DNA of 64,000 nucleotides, from assembly GCA_022340465.1 (NCBI GenBank), contig JAJDNW010000061.1, positions 62,001 through 126,000 on the forward strand, given 5' to 3'. Below, piece after piece: positions 25,341 through 32,913 of this stretch. How positions within the stretch are numbered: the first letter of the stretch is position 1; each line of letters begins with the position of its first letter. The position numbers were made by a program, and so were the translations under genes. The notes beneath the pieces are model-generated. The model was not told the DNA's origin, searched no databases, and saw only the letters and a list, made by a program, of their open reading frames with translations. Source of the stretch: Deltaproteobacteria bacterium (GTDB lineage: Bacteria > Desulfobacterota > Desulfobacteria > Desulfobacterales > B30-G6).

Positions 25341-27053
25341 TCACGACGGTAAGAAGGCGATGGCCCAGGTTCCGGGTCCCATGTGTACGGCGGATGTCAG
25401 GGAGAGAGGCTGCAGCCTTATTTCGGCCCTGGGACAGCGTGATGAAATCTCTTTTCTGACCACGCTGTCTATCCATTCTCGGTTGTCTGAATACTCGAGC
25501 ATGACAAACGGGGAGGCCTTGTCGTCGAAGGCTTCTTCGAACCGCTCCAGAGCGAATCTGAGCTGGCCCTTGCGGTTCTTTGTCGTCCCGATTTTTTCAA
25601 CCCCTTCGGCCATGGGGCTGACGATCGGTTTGACGTGCAGAACATCGCCGAAGACCGCCTTGGCCCTGGGCATCCGGCCGCCGGCCGCCAGATATTTCAG
25701 GCGGTCAAGAAAAATGTATTCCCGGCAGGTGGCCACGGCTCGACGCGCAAAGGCCACCACCGCCCGGGCATCATCGTTGTTGACTGCATACCTGGCCGTG
25801 GCGATGGCGATCAAACCCAGCCGGCCGGACGCCGCCCCCGTGTCGATGACGGTCATGCGGCCCTCGGGATCGTTTTGCTTTTTCCAGTCCACGGCGACCT
25901 CGTAATTGCCCGTATAAACGGATCCCACACAGAGATAGAGCACGTGCCGAAACTGGTTGACCACTCGTTGGTAGTATTGATGGCGTTCATACACCGAGGC
26001 CTGGGATGTGGAAACCCGGGTGCCCCGGCGCATGGTCGTATAAAGTTCCTCGGGGGAAAAAATCGTTTCGGGCAACGATTTATTGCCCGCAACGATGTAG
26101 CTGTCCAGAAGGGTGAGGCCCAATTCCCGGGCATCTTCCCGGGTAACCGACCCGGCGGCATCCGTCATAATGTGGACGGCTCCCCGTTTCTGCACGCGTT
26201 TGAAATCCTTGATCTGGAATCCAATATCGTCATCCGCCCATTGAACGACCTCCCCGAGGGATTCGATCTGAATCCTGGCCTCCTTCGAACTGCCGACGTG
26301 CAGATGAACCTTCATGTAGTTCCTGTGGGGAATAACCACCACGCTTTCTCCCTTGTCGGCCAGCTTTTCGATGGTTTCCCTCATCTTCTCATTGTTCTGG
26401 ATAACCGTGTCGATGCAATAGCCATCCTCGTCCTCCGCCTGATAGGAGGGCGCAATCTCAAGCATGCCCTCAAAGGTGGTGCGCACCGACCGATAACTGT
26501 TGTGCTGCCCGACAAGCCGTCGGAAAAAGGCTTCCAGAAACAGATACAATCCCAGGGCGCCGGAATCCACCACACCGGCCTTTTGCAACGCGGGCAAAAA
26601 ATCCGGCGTCGTTCTGACGGATTGCTCGAGTACGTCGACGACCCGCTCCACATATTCGACGCTGTTTACAAATTCATTGCCGTTCATAAAGGCGACAAGG
26701 TTGTCCAATACGGTCAGCATGGTTCCCGGTACCGGCTTGCGTACGGCCTTTAAAGCATTGTCCCTGCCGAATGCCGCGGCCCGGGGAAGGCCGGCGAGCG
26801 AATCGGCGTCCAGAAGCCCTGAAAAAAACTGGGCTGCGATGTTTCCCGAGTTTCCCCTGGCCGACAGAAGCAGCCGGTATACCGTGTCTTCCAGATTGTC
26901 TTCCAGATAGCGTAAGGGCGTGAGGCTGGCGATCAGGTTGCGACCGGTGTCGCCGTCGGCGACAGGGTAAACATTGATGTCGTCCAGGACGTCTGACCAG
27001 GCGGCCACCCTTTCGACCCCGGTTATGAGTGCTTGCTTGAAATCAGATGTCAT
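25341..27053 (-). CDS. Single-chain fatty acid kinase-like protein: FakA-type DAK domain fused to DegV/FakB
   Basis: The ATG at 27053 lies two bases after the TAG of the thioesterase gene, so the genes are coupled. The 570 residues have three parts. The first is a DhaL-like kinase domain with the metal/ATP motif NVYPVADGDTG (about 28-38) and ARGNSGNI. The second, a middle domain near 230-300 (VVVIPHRNYMKVHLHVGS), resembles the FakA middle domain. The third, from about 310, is a DegV/FakB fatty-acid-binding domain with TRVSTSQASVYE and a terminal GPGTWAIAF. In Firmicutes, FakA and FakB are separate proteins that phosphorylate free fatty acids. Here, beside a thioesterase and acyltransferases, it could reactivate released chains as acyl phosphates. 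Confidence 0.8.
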   Translation of the reverse strand: MTSDFKQALITGVERVAAWSDVLDDINVYPVADGDTGRNLIASLTPLRYLEDNLEDTVYRLLLSARGNSGNIAAQFFSGLLDADSLAGLPRAAAFGRDNALKAVRKPVPGTMLTVLDNLVAFMNGNEFVNSVEYVERVVDVLEQSVRTTPDFLPALQKAGVVDSGALGLYLFLEAFFRRLVGQHNSYRSVRTTFEGMLEIAPSYQAEDEDGYCIDTVIQNNEKMRETIEKLADKGESVVVIPHRNYMKVHLHVGSSKEARIQIESLGEVVQWADDDIGFQIKDFKRVQKRGAVHIMTDAAGSVTREDARELGLTLLDSYIVAGNKSLPETIFSPEELYTTMRRGTRVSTSQASVYERHQYYQRVVNQFRHVLYLCVGSVYTGNYEVAVDWKKQNDPEGRMTVIDTGAASGRLGLIAIATARYAVNNDDARAVVAFARRAVATCREYIFLDRLKYLAAGGRMPRAKAVFGDVLHVKPIVSPMAEGVEKIGTTKNRKGQLRFALERFEEAFDDKASPFVMLEYSDNREWIDSVVRKEISSRCPRAEIRLQPLSLTSAVHMGPGTWAIAFLPS

Positions 27054-27055
27054 TA

Positions 27056-27466
27056 CTAAAATCCAAGTGTTTTGCGGATATCGCCCGGTATCTCGAACAG
27101 AATCTCCGTTTCCGGATATTTCACGGCAACCTGTTCGCTTCTGCCCTTTGAGCACAGGGTGCCGTCGCCGTCCAAACGTATTTCGAAATCAACCACGATC
27201 TTGTAGTGCGCCTCCTTCACCGTGGCCTTGCAGGTGAACCGATCCCGGTAGCGCAGACTGACTATGTGCTTGGTGGATGTCTTTATGATCGGGAAAAGAA
27301 TGTTGGTGTCCCTGTAATACACCACCGGGTCGAAACCCATCGCATGACAGAGTTCTTCCCGCGTCGTGTCGAAATACTTCAAGTAGTTGCCATGCCAGAC
27401 CACCTGCATGGGATCCAGATCATAAAACGGTACGGTGAACTGCTTTTCATAACTTTTCATCGCCAT
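27056..27466 (-). CDS. Acyl thioesterase, 4HBT hotdog family
   Basis: This 136-residue protein shows the 4-hydroxybenzoyl-CoA thioesterase pattern FYDLDPMQVVWHGNYLKYFDTTREELC (aspartate near residue 17, then HGNYL). It resembles YbgC-like and ApeK-like thioesterases that hydrolyse acyl-CoA or acyl-ACP. It is the first gene of the minus-strand operon running through the kinase fusion, glycosyltransferase, acyltransferases, ACP and ketosynthase. It could release the acyl chain or edit stalled intermediates. Confidence 0.8.
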   Translation of the reverse strand: MAMKSYEKQFTVPFYDLDPMQVVWHGNYLKYFDTTREELCHAMGFDPVVYYRDTNILFPIIKTSTKHIVSLRYRDRFTCKATVKEAHYKIVVDFEIRLDGDGTLCSKGRSEQVAVKYPETEILFEIPGDIRKTLGF

Positions 27467-27531
27467 GGATGCTCATTGTCCCCTATGGTTTCGCTTTGCC
27501 GAATCTTCCTCTATAGCATATTCCGGTGCCG

Positions 27532-27549
27532 GTTGAAATTCGTTTCAAC
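27532..27549. repeat. Small perfect inverted repeat upstream of the thioesterase operon
   Basis: GTTGAAA and TTTCAAC flank TTCG, making a perfect 7-bp stem. It lies between the gdpD stop and the thioesterase start, with TATAGA (minus strand, 27510-27515) nearby. It could be an operator or a weak hairpin; it has no U-tract. Confidence 0.35.
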
Positions 27550-27572
27550 ATATTTTCTATAGCCCAACCCGA

Positions 27573-28325
27573 TCAGGTATAGCATTGCCGTGCCATGATA
27601 GGATCATCGGCGATCAGGCCGTCCACGCCCAGGGCAAAGGCGCGCTCAGCGCTCTTTTGTTCTTTGATGTTGTAGGGGAATACGCGCAAACCGGCCATTT
27701 GCAGCGCCTTGACCGTCGCATGATCCAGGTAGGCGAGGTCGGGATGATATGAAAACGCTCCCAGCGATCTGCTTAGACCGACACTTTCTACAGGATGCGA
27801 TCGCTCCGCAATGAGCGCAACCGGGATGGTCGCGTAGACCTGTTTGACCCGTTTTATCACCATCGGATCAAAGCTGGATACCAGCACACGCTCTTCCGCG
27901 TCGGCGTCCAGAACGTCTGTGAGAACCCCCTGTACAACCTTGCCTTTCCGCGCGGCATCCGTTGTCCGGTGCGATTTTATCTCTATGTTGATAACCACCC
28001 GGGTGTCGATTTTTTCCAGAACTTCCTTCAGTGTGGGAACCCTTTCCCCCGCAAACCCCGGATGGAACCAGCTCCCGGCATCCAACCGCTTAAGGGTTCC
28101 GAGCGTATAATCCGCCACGAATCCCCTTCCGTCGGTTGTCCGGTCAACCGTATCATCGTGCATGACCACAACCTGCCCATCCCGGGTCAAGGTCACATCC
28201 AGCTCAACAAGCTGGGCACCGGCGTCGACCGCTGCCCTGAATGACACCATGGTGTTCTCGGGATAGCGCGTCGGAAAGCCCCTGTGACCCATGATCAACG
28301 GCTTTTTAAATGTAGAAATATCCAT
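27573..28325 (-). CDS. ugpQ: Glycerophosphodiester phosphodiesterase (UgpQ/GlpQ-like)
   Basis: This 250-residue enzyme carries the GDPD signatures: IMGHRGFPTRYPENTMVSF (about residues 11-29), ELDVTLTRDGQVVVMHDDTVDRTTDGRG (metal and catalytic histidine region), and a C-terminal GVDGLIADDP. No signal peptide is visible, so it acts in the cytoplasm like UgpQ. It hydrolyses glycerophosphodiesters to sn-glycerol-3-phosphate and an alcohol. It lies close to a complete ugp-type importer, which would supply glycerophosphodiesters or glycerol-3-phosphate. A good promoter precedes it. Confidence 0.85.
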   Translation of the reverse strand: MDISTFKKPLIMGHRGFPTRYPENTMVSFRAAVDAGAQLVELDVTLTRDGQVVVMHDDTVDRTTDGRGFVADYTLGTLKRLDAGSWFHPGFAGERVPTLKEVLEKIDTRVVINIEIKSHRTTDAARKGKVVQGVLTDVLDADAEERVLVSSFDPMVIKRVKQVYATIPVALIAERSHPVESVGLSRSLGAFSYHPDLAYLDHATVKALQMAGLRVFPYNIKEQKSAERAFALGVDGLIADDPIMARQCYT

Positions 28326-28393
28326 ATTGTTTCAAAACCACGTGCGTTGCGGAACCTTGTTTTGTAAAATAGTATACCAATTATAAATTTGCG

Positions 28394-28422
28394 ACTATAG
28401 TGCCGTTTTTGTTGCTTGACAA
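28394..28422 (-). promoter_or_regulatory. Predicted sigma-70 promoter of the glycerophosphodiesterase gene
   Basis: On the minus strand TTGTCA (28422-28417) and TATAGT (28399-28394) are separated by exactly 17 bases, each matching consensus at five of six positions. The predicted start site near 28387 leaves a leader of about 60 bases before the ATG at 28325. Confidence 0.6.
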
Positions 28423-28453
28423 TCCTTAATCACACCGTGTAACCCGCTATGGT

Positions 28454-29245
28454 ATGGAATCATTTCACGCCTTTCCACAAGCGCATAAAAAAAAGATCGA
28501 CTACGTCCTGACCGATATCGATGACACCCTCACACTAAAGGGGCGGCTGCCGGCCGTCGCCTATCGTGCCATGGAGCGGCTGCACCGTAACGGCATTCAG
28601 GTCATACCGGTTACCGGGCGCCCCGCGGGATGGTGCGACCACATCGCCCGCATGTGGCCGGTGGCCGGTATTGTCGGTGAAAACGGCGCCTTTTATTTCC
28701 GTTACGATGAGCACGAGAGAAGAATGTTGCGCAGGTATTTCACCTCCGAAAAACAACGCCATGAAAATCACCGCAGGCTGGAGGAACTGAAAGACCGTAT
28801 TCTTTCCCGGGTGCCCGGTTCGAGCATATCCGCCGATCAGGCCTACCGGGAGGCGGATCTGGCCATCGATTGCTGCGAGGACGTGCCGCCGTTGACCCGG
28901 GAAGCAATCGACACGATCGTCAAGATGTTCGAGGAAGCGGGCGCACAGGCCAAAGTCAGCTCCATTCATGTCAACGGCTGGTTCGGCGATTACGACAAGC
29001 TGACCATGACCAACATATTTTTCGAGGATGTTTTTTCCCTTGCGCTGGACCGGCACAAAGATCGCGTCATCTATGTCGGCGATTCACCCAACGACTGCCC
29101 CATGTTTGCCTTTTTCCCCCATTCCGTAGGCGTCGCCAACATTCTTGACTTCAAGGGGCGCCTGGATTGTGAGCCCTCCTGGATCACGGTCGCGAGCGGC
29201 GGACGGGGGTTCGCCGAAATGGCGGAGGTGTTGCTGTCTGCTTGA
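28454..29245 (+). CDS. HAD-superfamily IIB phosphatase (Cof-like)
   Basis: This 263-residue protein has HAD motif I in VLTDIDDTLTL (nucleophile aspartate about residue 20), motif II in VIPVTGRP, and motif IV in YVGDSPNDCPMF. The layout fits the type IIB cap family, which includes phosphatases acting on sugar phosphates such as mannosyl-3-phosphoglycerate or sucrose phosphate. No strong ribosome binding site precedes the ATG. It is divergent from gdpD and convergent with the permease genes, so its partner pathway is not clear. A sugar or glycerol phosphate is a plausible substrate. Confidence 0.72.
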   Translation: MESFHAFPQAHKKKIDYVLTDIDDTLTLKGRLPAVAYRAMERLHRNGIQVIPVTGRPAGWCDHIARMWPVAGIVGENGAFYFRYDEHERRMLRRYFTSEKQRHENHRRLEELKDRILSRVPGSSISADQAYREADLAIDCCEDVPPLTREAIDTIVKMFEEAGAQAKVSSIHVNGWFGDYDKLTMTNIFFEDVFSLALDRHKDRVIYVGDSPNDCPMFAFFPHSVGVANILDFKGRLDCEPSWITVASGGRGFAEMAEVLLSA

Positions 29246-29272
29246 ACCGCAAGGTGGCAGATATAATCTAAC

Positions 29273-30193
29273 CTATTTCTCGGTGTCAACCAGGCCCTTT
29301 ACAAACCAGCGCTGCATCATCAGCACCACCAGTATCGGCGGCAGCATGACGATCAGGGCACCGGCCAGGGCCACGTTCCAGTAGGGCAGGTCATCGGCCT
29401 GGGGTATCAGGTTCTGCAGCCCGATAACCGCCGTCATCATTTTCGGGTTGGTGGTTATCAAAAGCGGCCACAGGTACTGATTCCATCCGTACACGAACTC
29501 GATTACCACCAACGCCGCTATGTTGGTTTTCGAGAGGGGCAGCAGGATCTTTCTGAAAAAAACCATCGGTGAAGCGCCGTCCATTTTGGCCGCCTCGCAC
29601 AGTTCCTCCGGAACCGTCAGAAAGAACTGACGGAACAGAAAGGTACAGGTGGCCGATGCCACCAGAGGCAGAATCAACCCCTGATAACTGTCCAGAAGGC
29701 TCAGGTCCAGGTTGACCTCTATGTCATGCCCTGCAATCCAGGCGGCAATCCCATCCAGGTGCAGCGCCGACCATAGAGAATTGAAGGGACCAAACAGGTT
29801 GGCGGCGATCTCGTATGTGGGCAGAATCCGGACCTCAACCGGCAGCATCAGGGTACAAAATACCGTTACGAAAGCAACCGTCCGGAACCGATAGTCGAAA
29901 TAGACAATGGAAAAGGCACCCAGCATGGATACGATGATTTTACCGATGGTGATCCCGGAAGCCATAATGAACGAATTGACAAGCTGGGTTCCCAGATCTC
30001 CCTTTTCCCAGGCAGCCTGAAGATTGGCCGCTAACTGGTCGCCGGGGATCAACGGCATGGGTACGCGCGAGACCTCATCGATGGGCAGCGTGGCCGCTAT
30101 CACCGCATAGATGATGGGAAAGCCGACGATCAAGATCCCCAGCATCAGTAAAATATAGGTAGCGGTATCCAGTATCGGTGTTTTTTCTACCAT
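29273..30193 (-). CDS. ugpE: sn-glycerol-3-phosphate ABC importer permease UgpE-like
   Basis: This 306-residue membrane protein has six predicted segments and the EAA docking loop CEAAKMDGASPMVFFRKILLP (about residues 195-215). It is the last of three minus-strand genes in the order binding protein, UgpA, UgpE. The region PIDEVSRVPMPLIPGDQLAANLQ near the N-terminus resembles UgpE. Substrate assignment follows from the closely UgpB-like binding protein in the same operon. Confidence 0.82.
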   Translation of the reverse strand: MVEKTPILDTATYILLMLGILIVGFPIIYAVIAATLPIDEVSRVPMPLIPGDQLAANLQAAWEKGDLGTQLVNSFIMASGITIGKIIVSMLGAFSIVYFDYRFRTVAFVTVFCTLMLPVEVRILPTYEIAANLFGPFNSLWSALHLDGIAAWIAGHDIEVNLDLSLLDSYQGLILPLVASATCTFLFRQFFLTVPEELCEAAKMDGASPMVFFRKILLPLSKTNIAALVVIEFVYGWNQYLWPLLITTNPKMMTAVIGLQNLIPQADDLPYWNVALAGALIVMLPPILVVLMMQRWFVKGLVDTEK

Positions 30194-30223
30194 TTGCTCA
30201 CAATCGCATTAACCGGAGAACCG

Positions 30224-31114
30224 CTATCCGGTGTATTGAACCTTTCTTTCCACATATTTGAACTGCAAAACCGTTATCAAGATGATCAACAGCATCAAAA
30301 CGATGGACTGGGCGGAAGACGAGCCCAGGTTCAGGCCGATAAATCCGTCCTGGTAAACCTTGTAAACCAGAATATTCGTGGCCCCGCCGGGGCCGCCCTG
30401 GGTCACCGTGTGGATGACACCGAAGGTTTCAAAAAACGAATAGATAATGTTCATGACGGTTACAAAAAACAGGGTAGGGGACAAAAGCGGCAGCGTGATG
30501 GACCAAAAGCGCCTGAACGGATTGGCACCATCCATGGCGGCCGCCTCGATCAGGGATTTCGGAACGGACTGCATACCGGCCAGAAAAAACACGAAATTGT
30601 AGCTGATCTCCTTCCATGCACTGGCCATCACGACCATGACGAGGGCATCGCCTCCCCTGAGCACCGGGTTCCAGTCGATCCCGAACCAGCGCTTGATGGC
30701 CAACGCAACGATGCCGTAGGAGGGATGCAGCAGGAACAGCCATAAAATTCCGGAAATCGCCGGGGCCACGGCGTATGGCCAGATCAGCAGCGTCCGGATC
30801 AGGGCCTTGGCTTTTAACGCCCGGTTGGCCATGGTAGCGATGAAAAGGCCCAGGGTTATGGACACAAAGGCCGTGGAGGCGCTGAACAGCAAGGTCGTGA
30901 CCACCGAGCGAAGATACAGCGGATCCTTGAACAAAGCGATAAAATTGTCAAACCAAACAAACGTGTTGTGCAGGCCAAAAGGATCGCTGAGCATAAATGA
31001 CTGCATCAATCCCTGGGCGGCCGGCCAGTAAAAAAAGGTCGCCGTAATCAGTATCTGGGGCAGGATCAACAGATACGGTAAAAATCTCGATTTGAAAATG
31101 GATCGTTTTATCAT
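30224..31114 (-). CDS. ugpA: sn-glycerol-3-phosphate ABC importer permease UgpA-like
   Basis: This 296-residue inner-membrane protein has six segments and an EAA loop (IEAAAMDGANPFRRFWSITLPLL, about residues 205-227). N-terminal FYWPAAQGLMQSFMLSDPFG matches UgpA-type and related sugar permeases. It lies 80 bases downstream of the binding-protein gene, across a strong hairpin, and 30 bases upstream of the UgpE-like gene. Confidence 0.82.
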   Translation of the reverse strand: MIKRSIFKSRFLPYLLILPQILITATFFYWPAAQGLMQSFMLSDPFGLHNTFVWFDNFIALFKDPLYLRSVVTTLLFSASTAFVSITLGLFIATMANRALKAKALIRTLLIWPYAVAPAISGILWLFLLHPSYGIVALAIKRWFGIDWNPVLRGGDALVMVVMASAWKEISYNFVFFLAGMQSVPKSLIEAAAMDGANPFRRFWSITLPLLSPTLFFVTVMNIIYSFFETFGVIHTVTQGGPGGATNILVYKVYQDGFIGLNLGSSSAQSIVLMLLIILITVLQFKYVERKVQYTG

Positions 31115-31130
31115 GCGGCTTGAAGGCAGT

Positions 31131-31165
31131 TGCAGTGTTTCCCCCGGTATGGAGGAAACACTGCA
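31131..31165 (-). repeat. 12-bp perfect hairpin between binding-protein and permease genes
   Basis: TGCAGTGTTTCC (31131-31142) and its reverse complement (31154-31165) flank an 11-base loop. No U-tract follows on the minus strand, so it is less a terminator than an mRNA 3'-end stabiliser or processing site. That would raise binding-protein over permease expression. Confidence 0.6.
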
Positions 31166-31194
31166 TTGTTCATCGGAGTTGAGCGGTTGCCAAG

Positions 31195-32523
31195 CTACTT
31201 ATACGTTTTTTCGAACTCCCTGAGTTTCAGATTGCTGCGTTTCACGGCGCTGTCCAACGCTTCCTGAGGTGTTTTGGTATCATTCCAAACGAGCTCCAGT
31301 TCCTCGTTGATGATGTTTCGGATCTGAATGAAGTACCCCAGTCGCAGGCCGCGTGAGATCTTGGTCGGATCACGACGGGTCATCTGATGGATGCCGACCT
31401 CCTGATAGGGGTTGGCATCGAAATAGCCGACATCCTTGAGGCTTTTGTATGAGGTCAGGGTGATGGGAAAATAACCGGTTTCCATATGCCAGAACCCCTG
31501 CATCCTGTTGGTGGCCAGAAAGGCTAAAAAGGCGGCCACGCCTTTGTACTCTTCTTTGCTGTGTCCCTTTAGAACCCAGTTGGACGCCCCGCCGATGATG
31601 GAGTTCTGGGGTTCTTTCATCCAGGATTCCACCGGGAGGGGAGCGACGTCCCACTTGAAGTCCTTGACCGCTTTTTTCAGTTTGGCAATGCCGCTGATGG
31701 AATCGATATAAAGGCCGGCATTCTGAGCAATGAATTCCGCCTTGGGCCCCTGATATTTCTGGCCACCGTAAAAAAAACGTCCATCGGCCATCCATGACTT
31801 CAAGCGGGCGATGTGATTCACCACCTTCTCGTTATTGATCAACAATTCACAATCCAACCCCTCGTATCCGTTGGCCTTGCTGGCAAAGGGAATGTTGTGA
31901 ATAGCGCTGTAGTTTTCGATCTGCGTCCAGGACTGCCAGGCCGTCACCAGTCCACCGGGAACCCCCGATTTCACTAGTTTTCCCGTTATTTCGGCCATGT
32001 CGTCCCAGGAGATCGGCTTCGTCTTGGACAACAGGGGGATGCCCGCCTTTTTAAACAGATCGACGTTGTAATACATAACCGGCGTCGAAGAATTGAACGG
32101 CATGGACATCAAGTTGCCGTCAGCGTTCATGTAATAAGACAGCACCGGCTGAAGGTAGTCTTTCCAGTTTATATCGTACCCCATATCCTTCATCAGTTCA
32201 TATACCGGGTATATCGCTCCGGAAAGCATCATGGTCTGGGTGCCGACCTCGAAAGACTGAAGAATGTGGGGTTGTTTATTCGCCCGGATAGCCGCCACAC
32301 CGGCATTGACGGTTTCGTCGTAGTTGCCCTTGTTGGTGCCGACAACAACGTACTTGTCCTGAGACTCGTTGAATTGCTTGATCATGTAGTTGCACACCTC
32401 ACCTCGTGCACTTCTCATGGCATGCCACCAATGGATGGTAATCGGTGCTGCCGCAACCTGGCCGGCAAAAAATATCACAATGGCCAAACACATCAATACG
32501 GTTACAGATCGACGCTTTTTCAT
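31195..32523 (-). CDS. ugpB: Periplasmic glycerol-3-phosphate/glycerophosphodiester-binding protein UgpB-like
   Basis: The ATG at 32523 is chosen for its strong AGGAGGT eight bases upstream; it opens a signal peptide MKKRRSVTVLMCLAIVIFFA ending near QVAAA. The 442-residue protein follows the E. coli UgpB pattern closely: HWWHAM, YVVVGTNKGNYDE, ILQSFEVGTQTMM, SMPFNSSTPVMYYN. UgpB binds sn-glycerol-3-phosphate and glycerophosphocholine-type diesters in the periplasm. With UgpA, UgpE and the divergent UgpC ATPase it forms a full importer, and the nearby GDPD enzyme cleaves diesters. Confidence 0.88.
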   Translation of the reverse strand: MKKRRSVTVLMCLAIVIFFAGQVAAAPITIHWWHAMRSARGEVCNYMIKQFNESQDKYVVVGTNKGNYDETVNAGVAAIRANKQPHILQSFEVGTQTMMLSGAIYPVYELMKDMGYDINWKDYLQPVLSYYMNADGNLMSMPFNSSTPVMYYNVDLFKKAGIPLLSKTKPISWDDMAEITGKLVKSGVPGGLVTAWQSWTQIENYSAIHNIPFASKANGYEGLDCELLINNEKVVNHIARLKSWMADGRFFYGGQKYQGPKAEFIAQNAGLYIDSISGIAKLKKAVKDFKWDVAPLPVESWMKEPQNSIIGGASNWVLKGHSKEEYKGVAAFLAFLATNRMQGFWHMETGYFPITLTSYKSLKDVGYFDANPYQEVGIHQMTRRDPTKISRGLRLGYFIQIRNIINEELELVWNDTKTPQEALDSAVKRSNLKLREFEKTYK

Positions 32524-32913
32524 AACACATACCTCCTTTGGTTGATGTTGGCGCATATCCTTGAAAAGCATTCTCATTACATCACCTTCTTCTCCATTTA
32601 ACCTAGTTATTTTCAAACATGGGTGGAGTCAAGGGTTATTATCCCGCTTCGCCGCGCCGGCAACATTTAAATAAAAGCATCCTGGCGGATTAAAGAAAAC
32701 TTGACTTTGGAATGCAAAACATGATCAATTTCATGGATGTGCATGATACAGTATTCGCCATAATATCCTGCATATTTCTTAGGCGTTACGGTTCTCATCA
32801 TCGCCTGTCGCAATCATCGCCCAAAGGATCGGAAATGCCTGAATTGAGCAATTTTCGGGCTTGCCGCAGACGCAGGGAATTTGAAACGCTCAACTTGAGA
32901 AGTGGTGTCCTGT
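32524..32913. promoter_or_regulatory. Divergent regulatory region between ugpB and ugpC
   Basis: This 390-base region separates ugpB (minus) from ugpC (plus). A minus-strand TTGACT lies at 32632-32627 and a plus-strand TTGACT at 32701-32706, but neither has a convincing -10 box at standard spacing. Around 32720-32752 CATGAT occurs twice and CATG-GATGTG-CATG forms a small inverted repeat, which could be an operator, for example for phosphate control. The open frame at 32712-32933 has no ribosome binding site or recognisable product and is not annotated. Confidence 0.4.

Noticed and set aside
6184-27466. Calling the lipid cluster a standard aryl-polyene cluster
   Set aside because: No aryl/acyl-ACP ligase or ammonia-lyase gene was found, and the radical SAM and FakAB-like genes are not standard, so it is reported only as APE-like.
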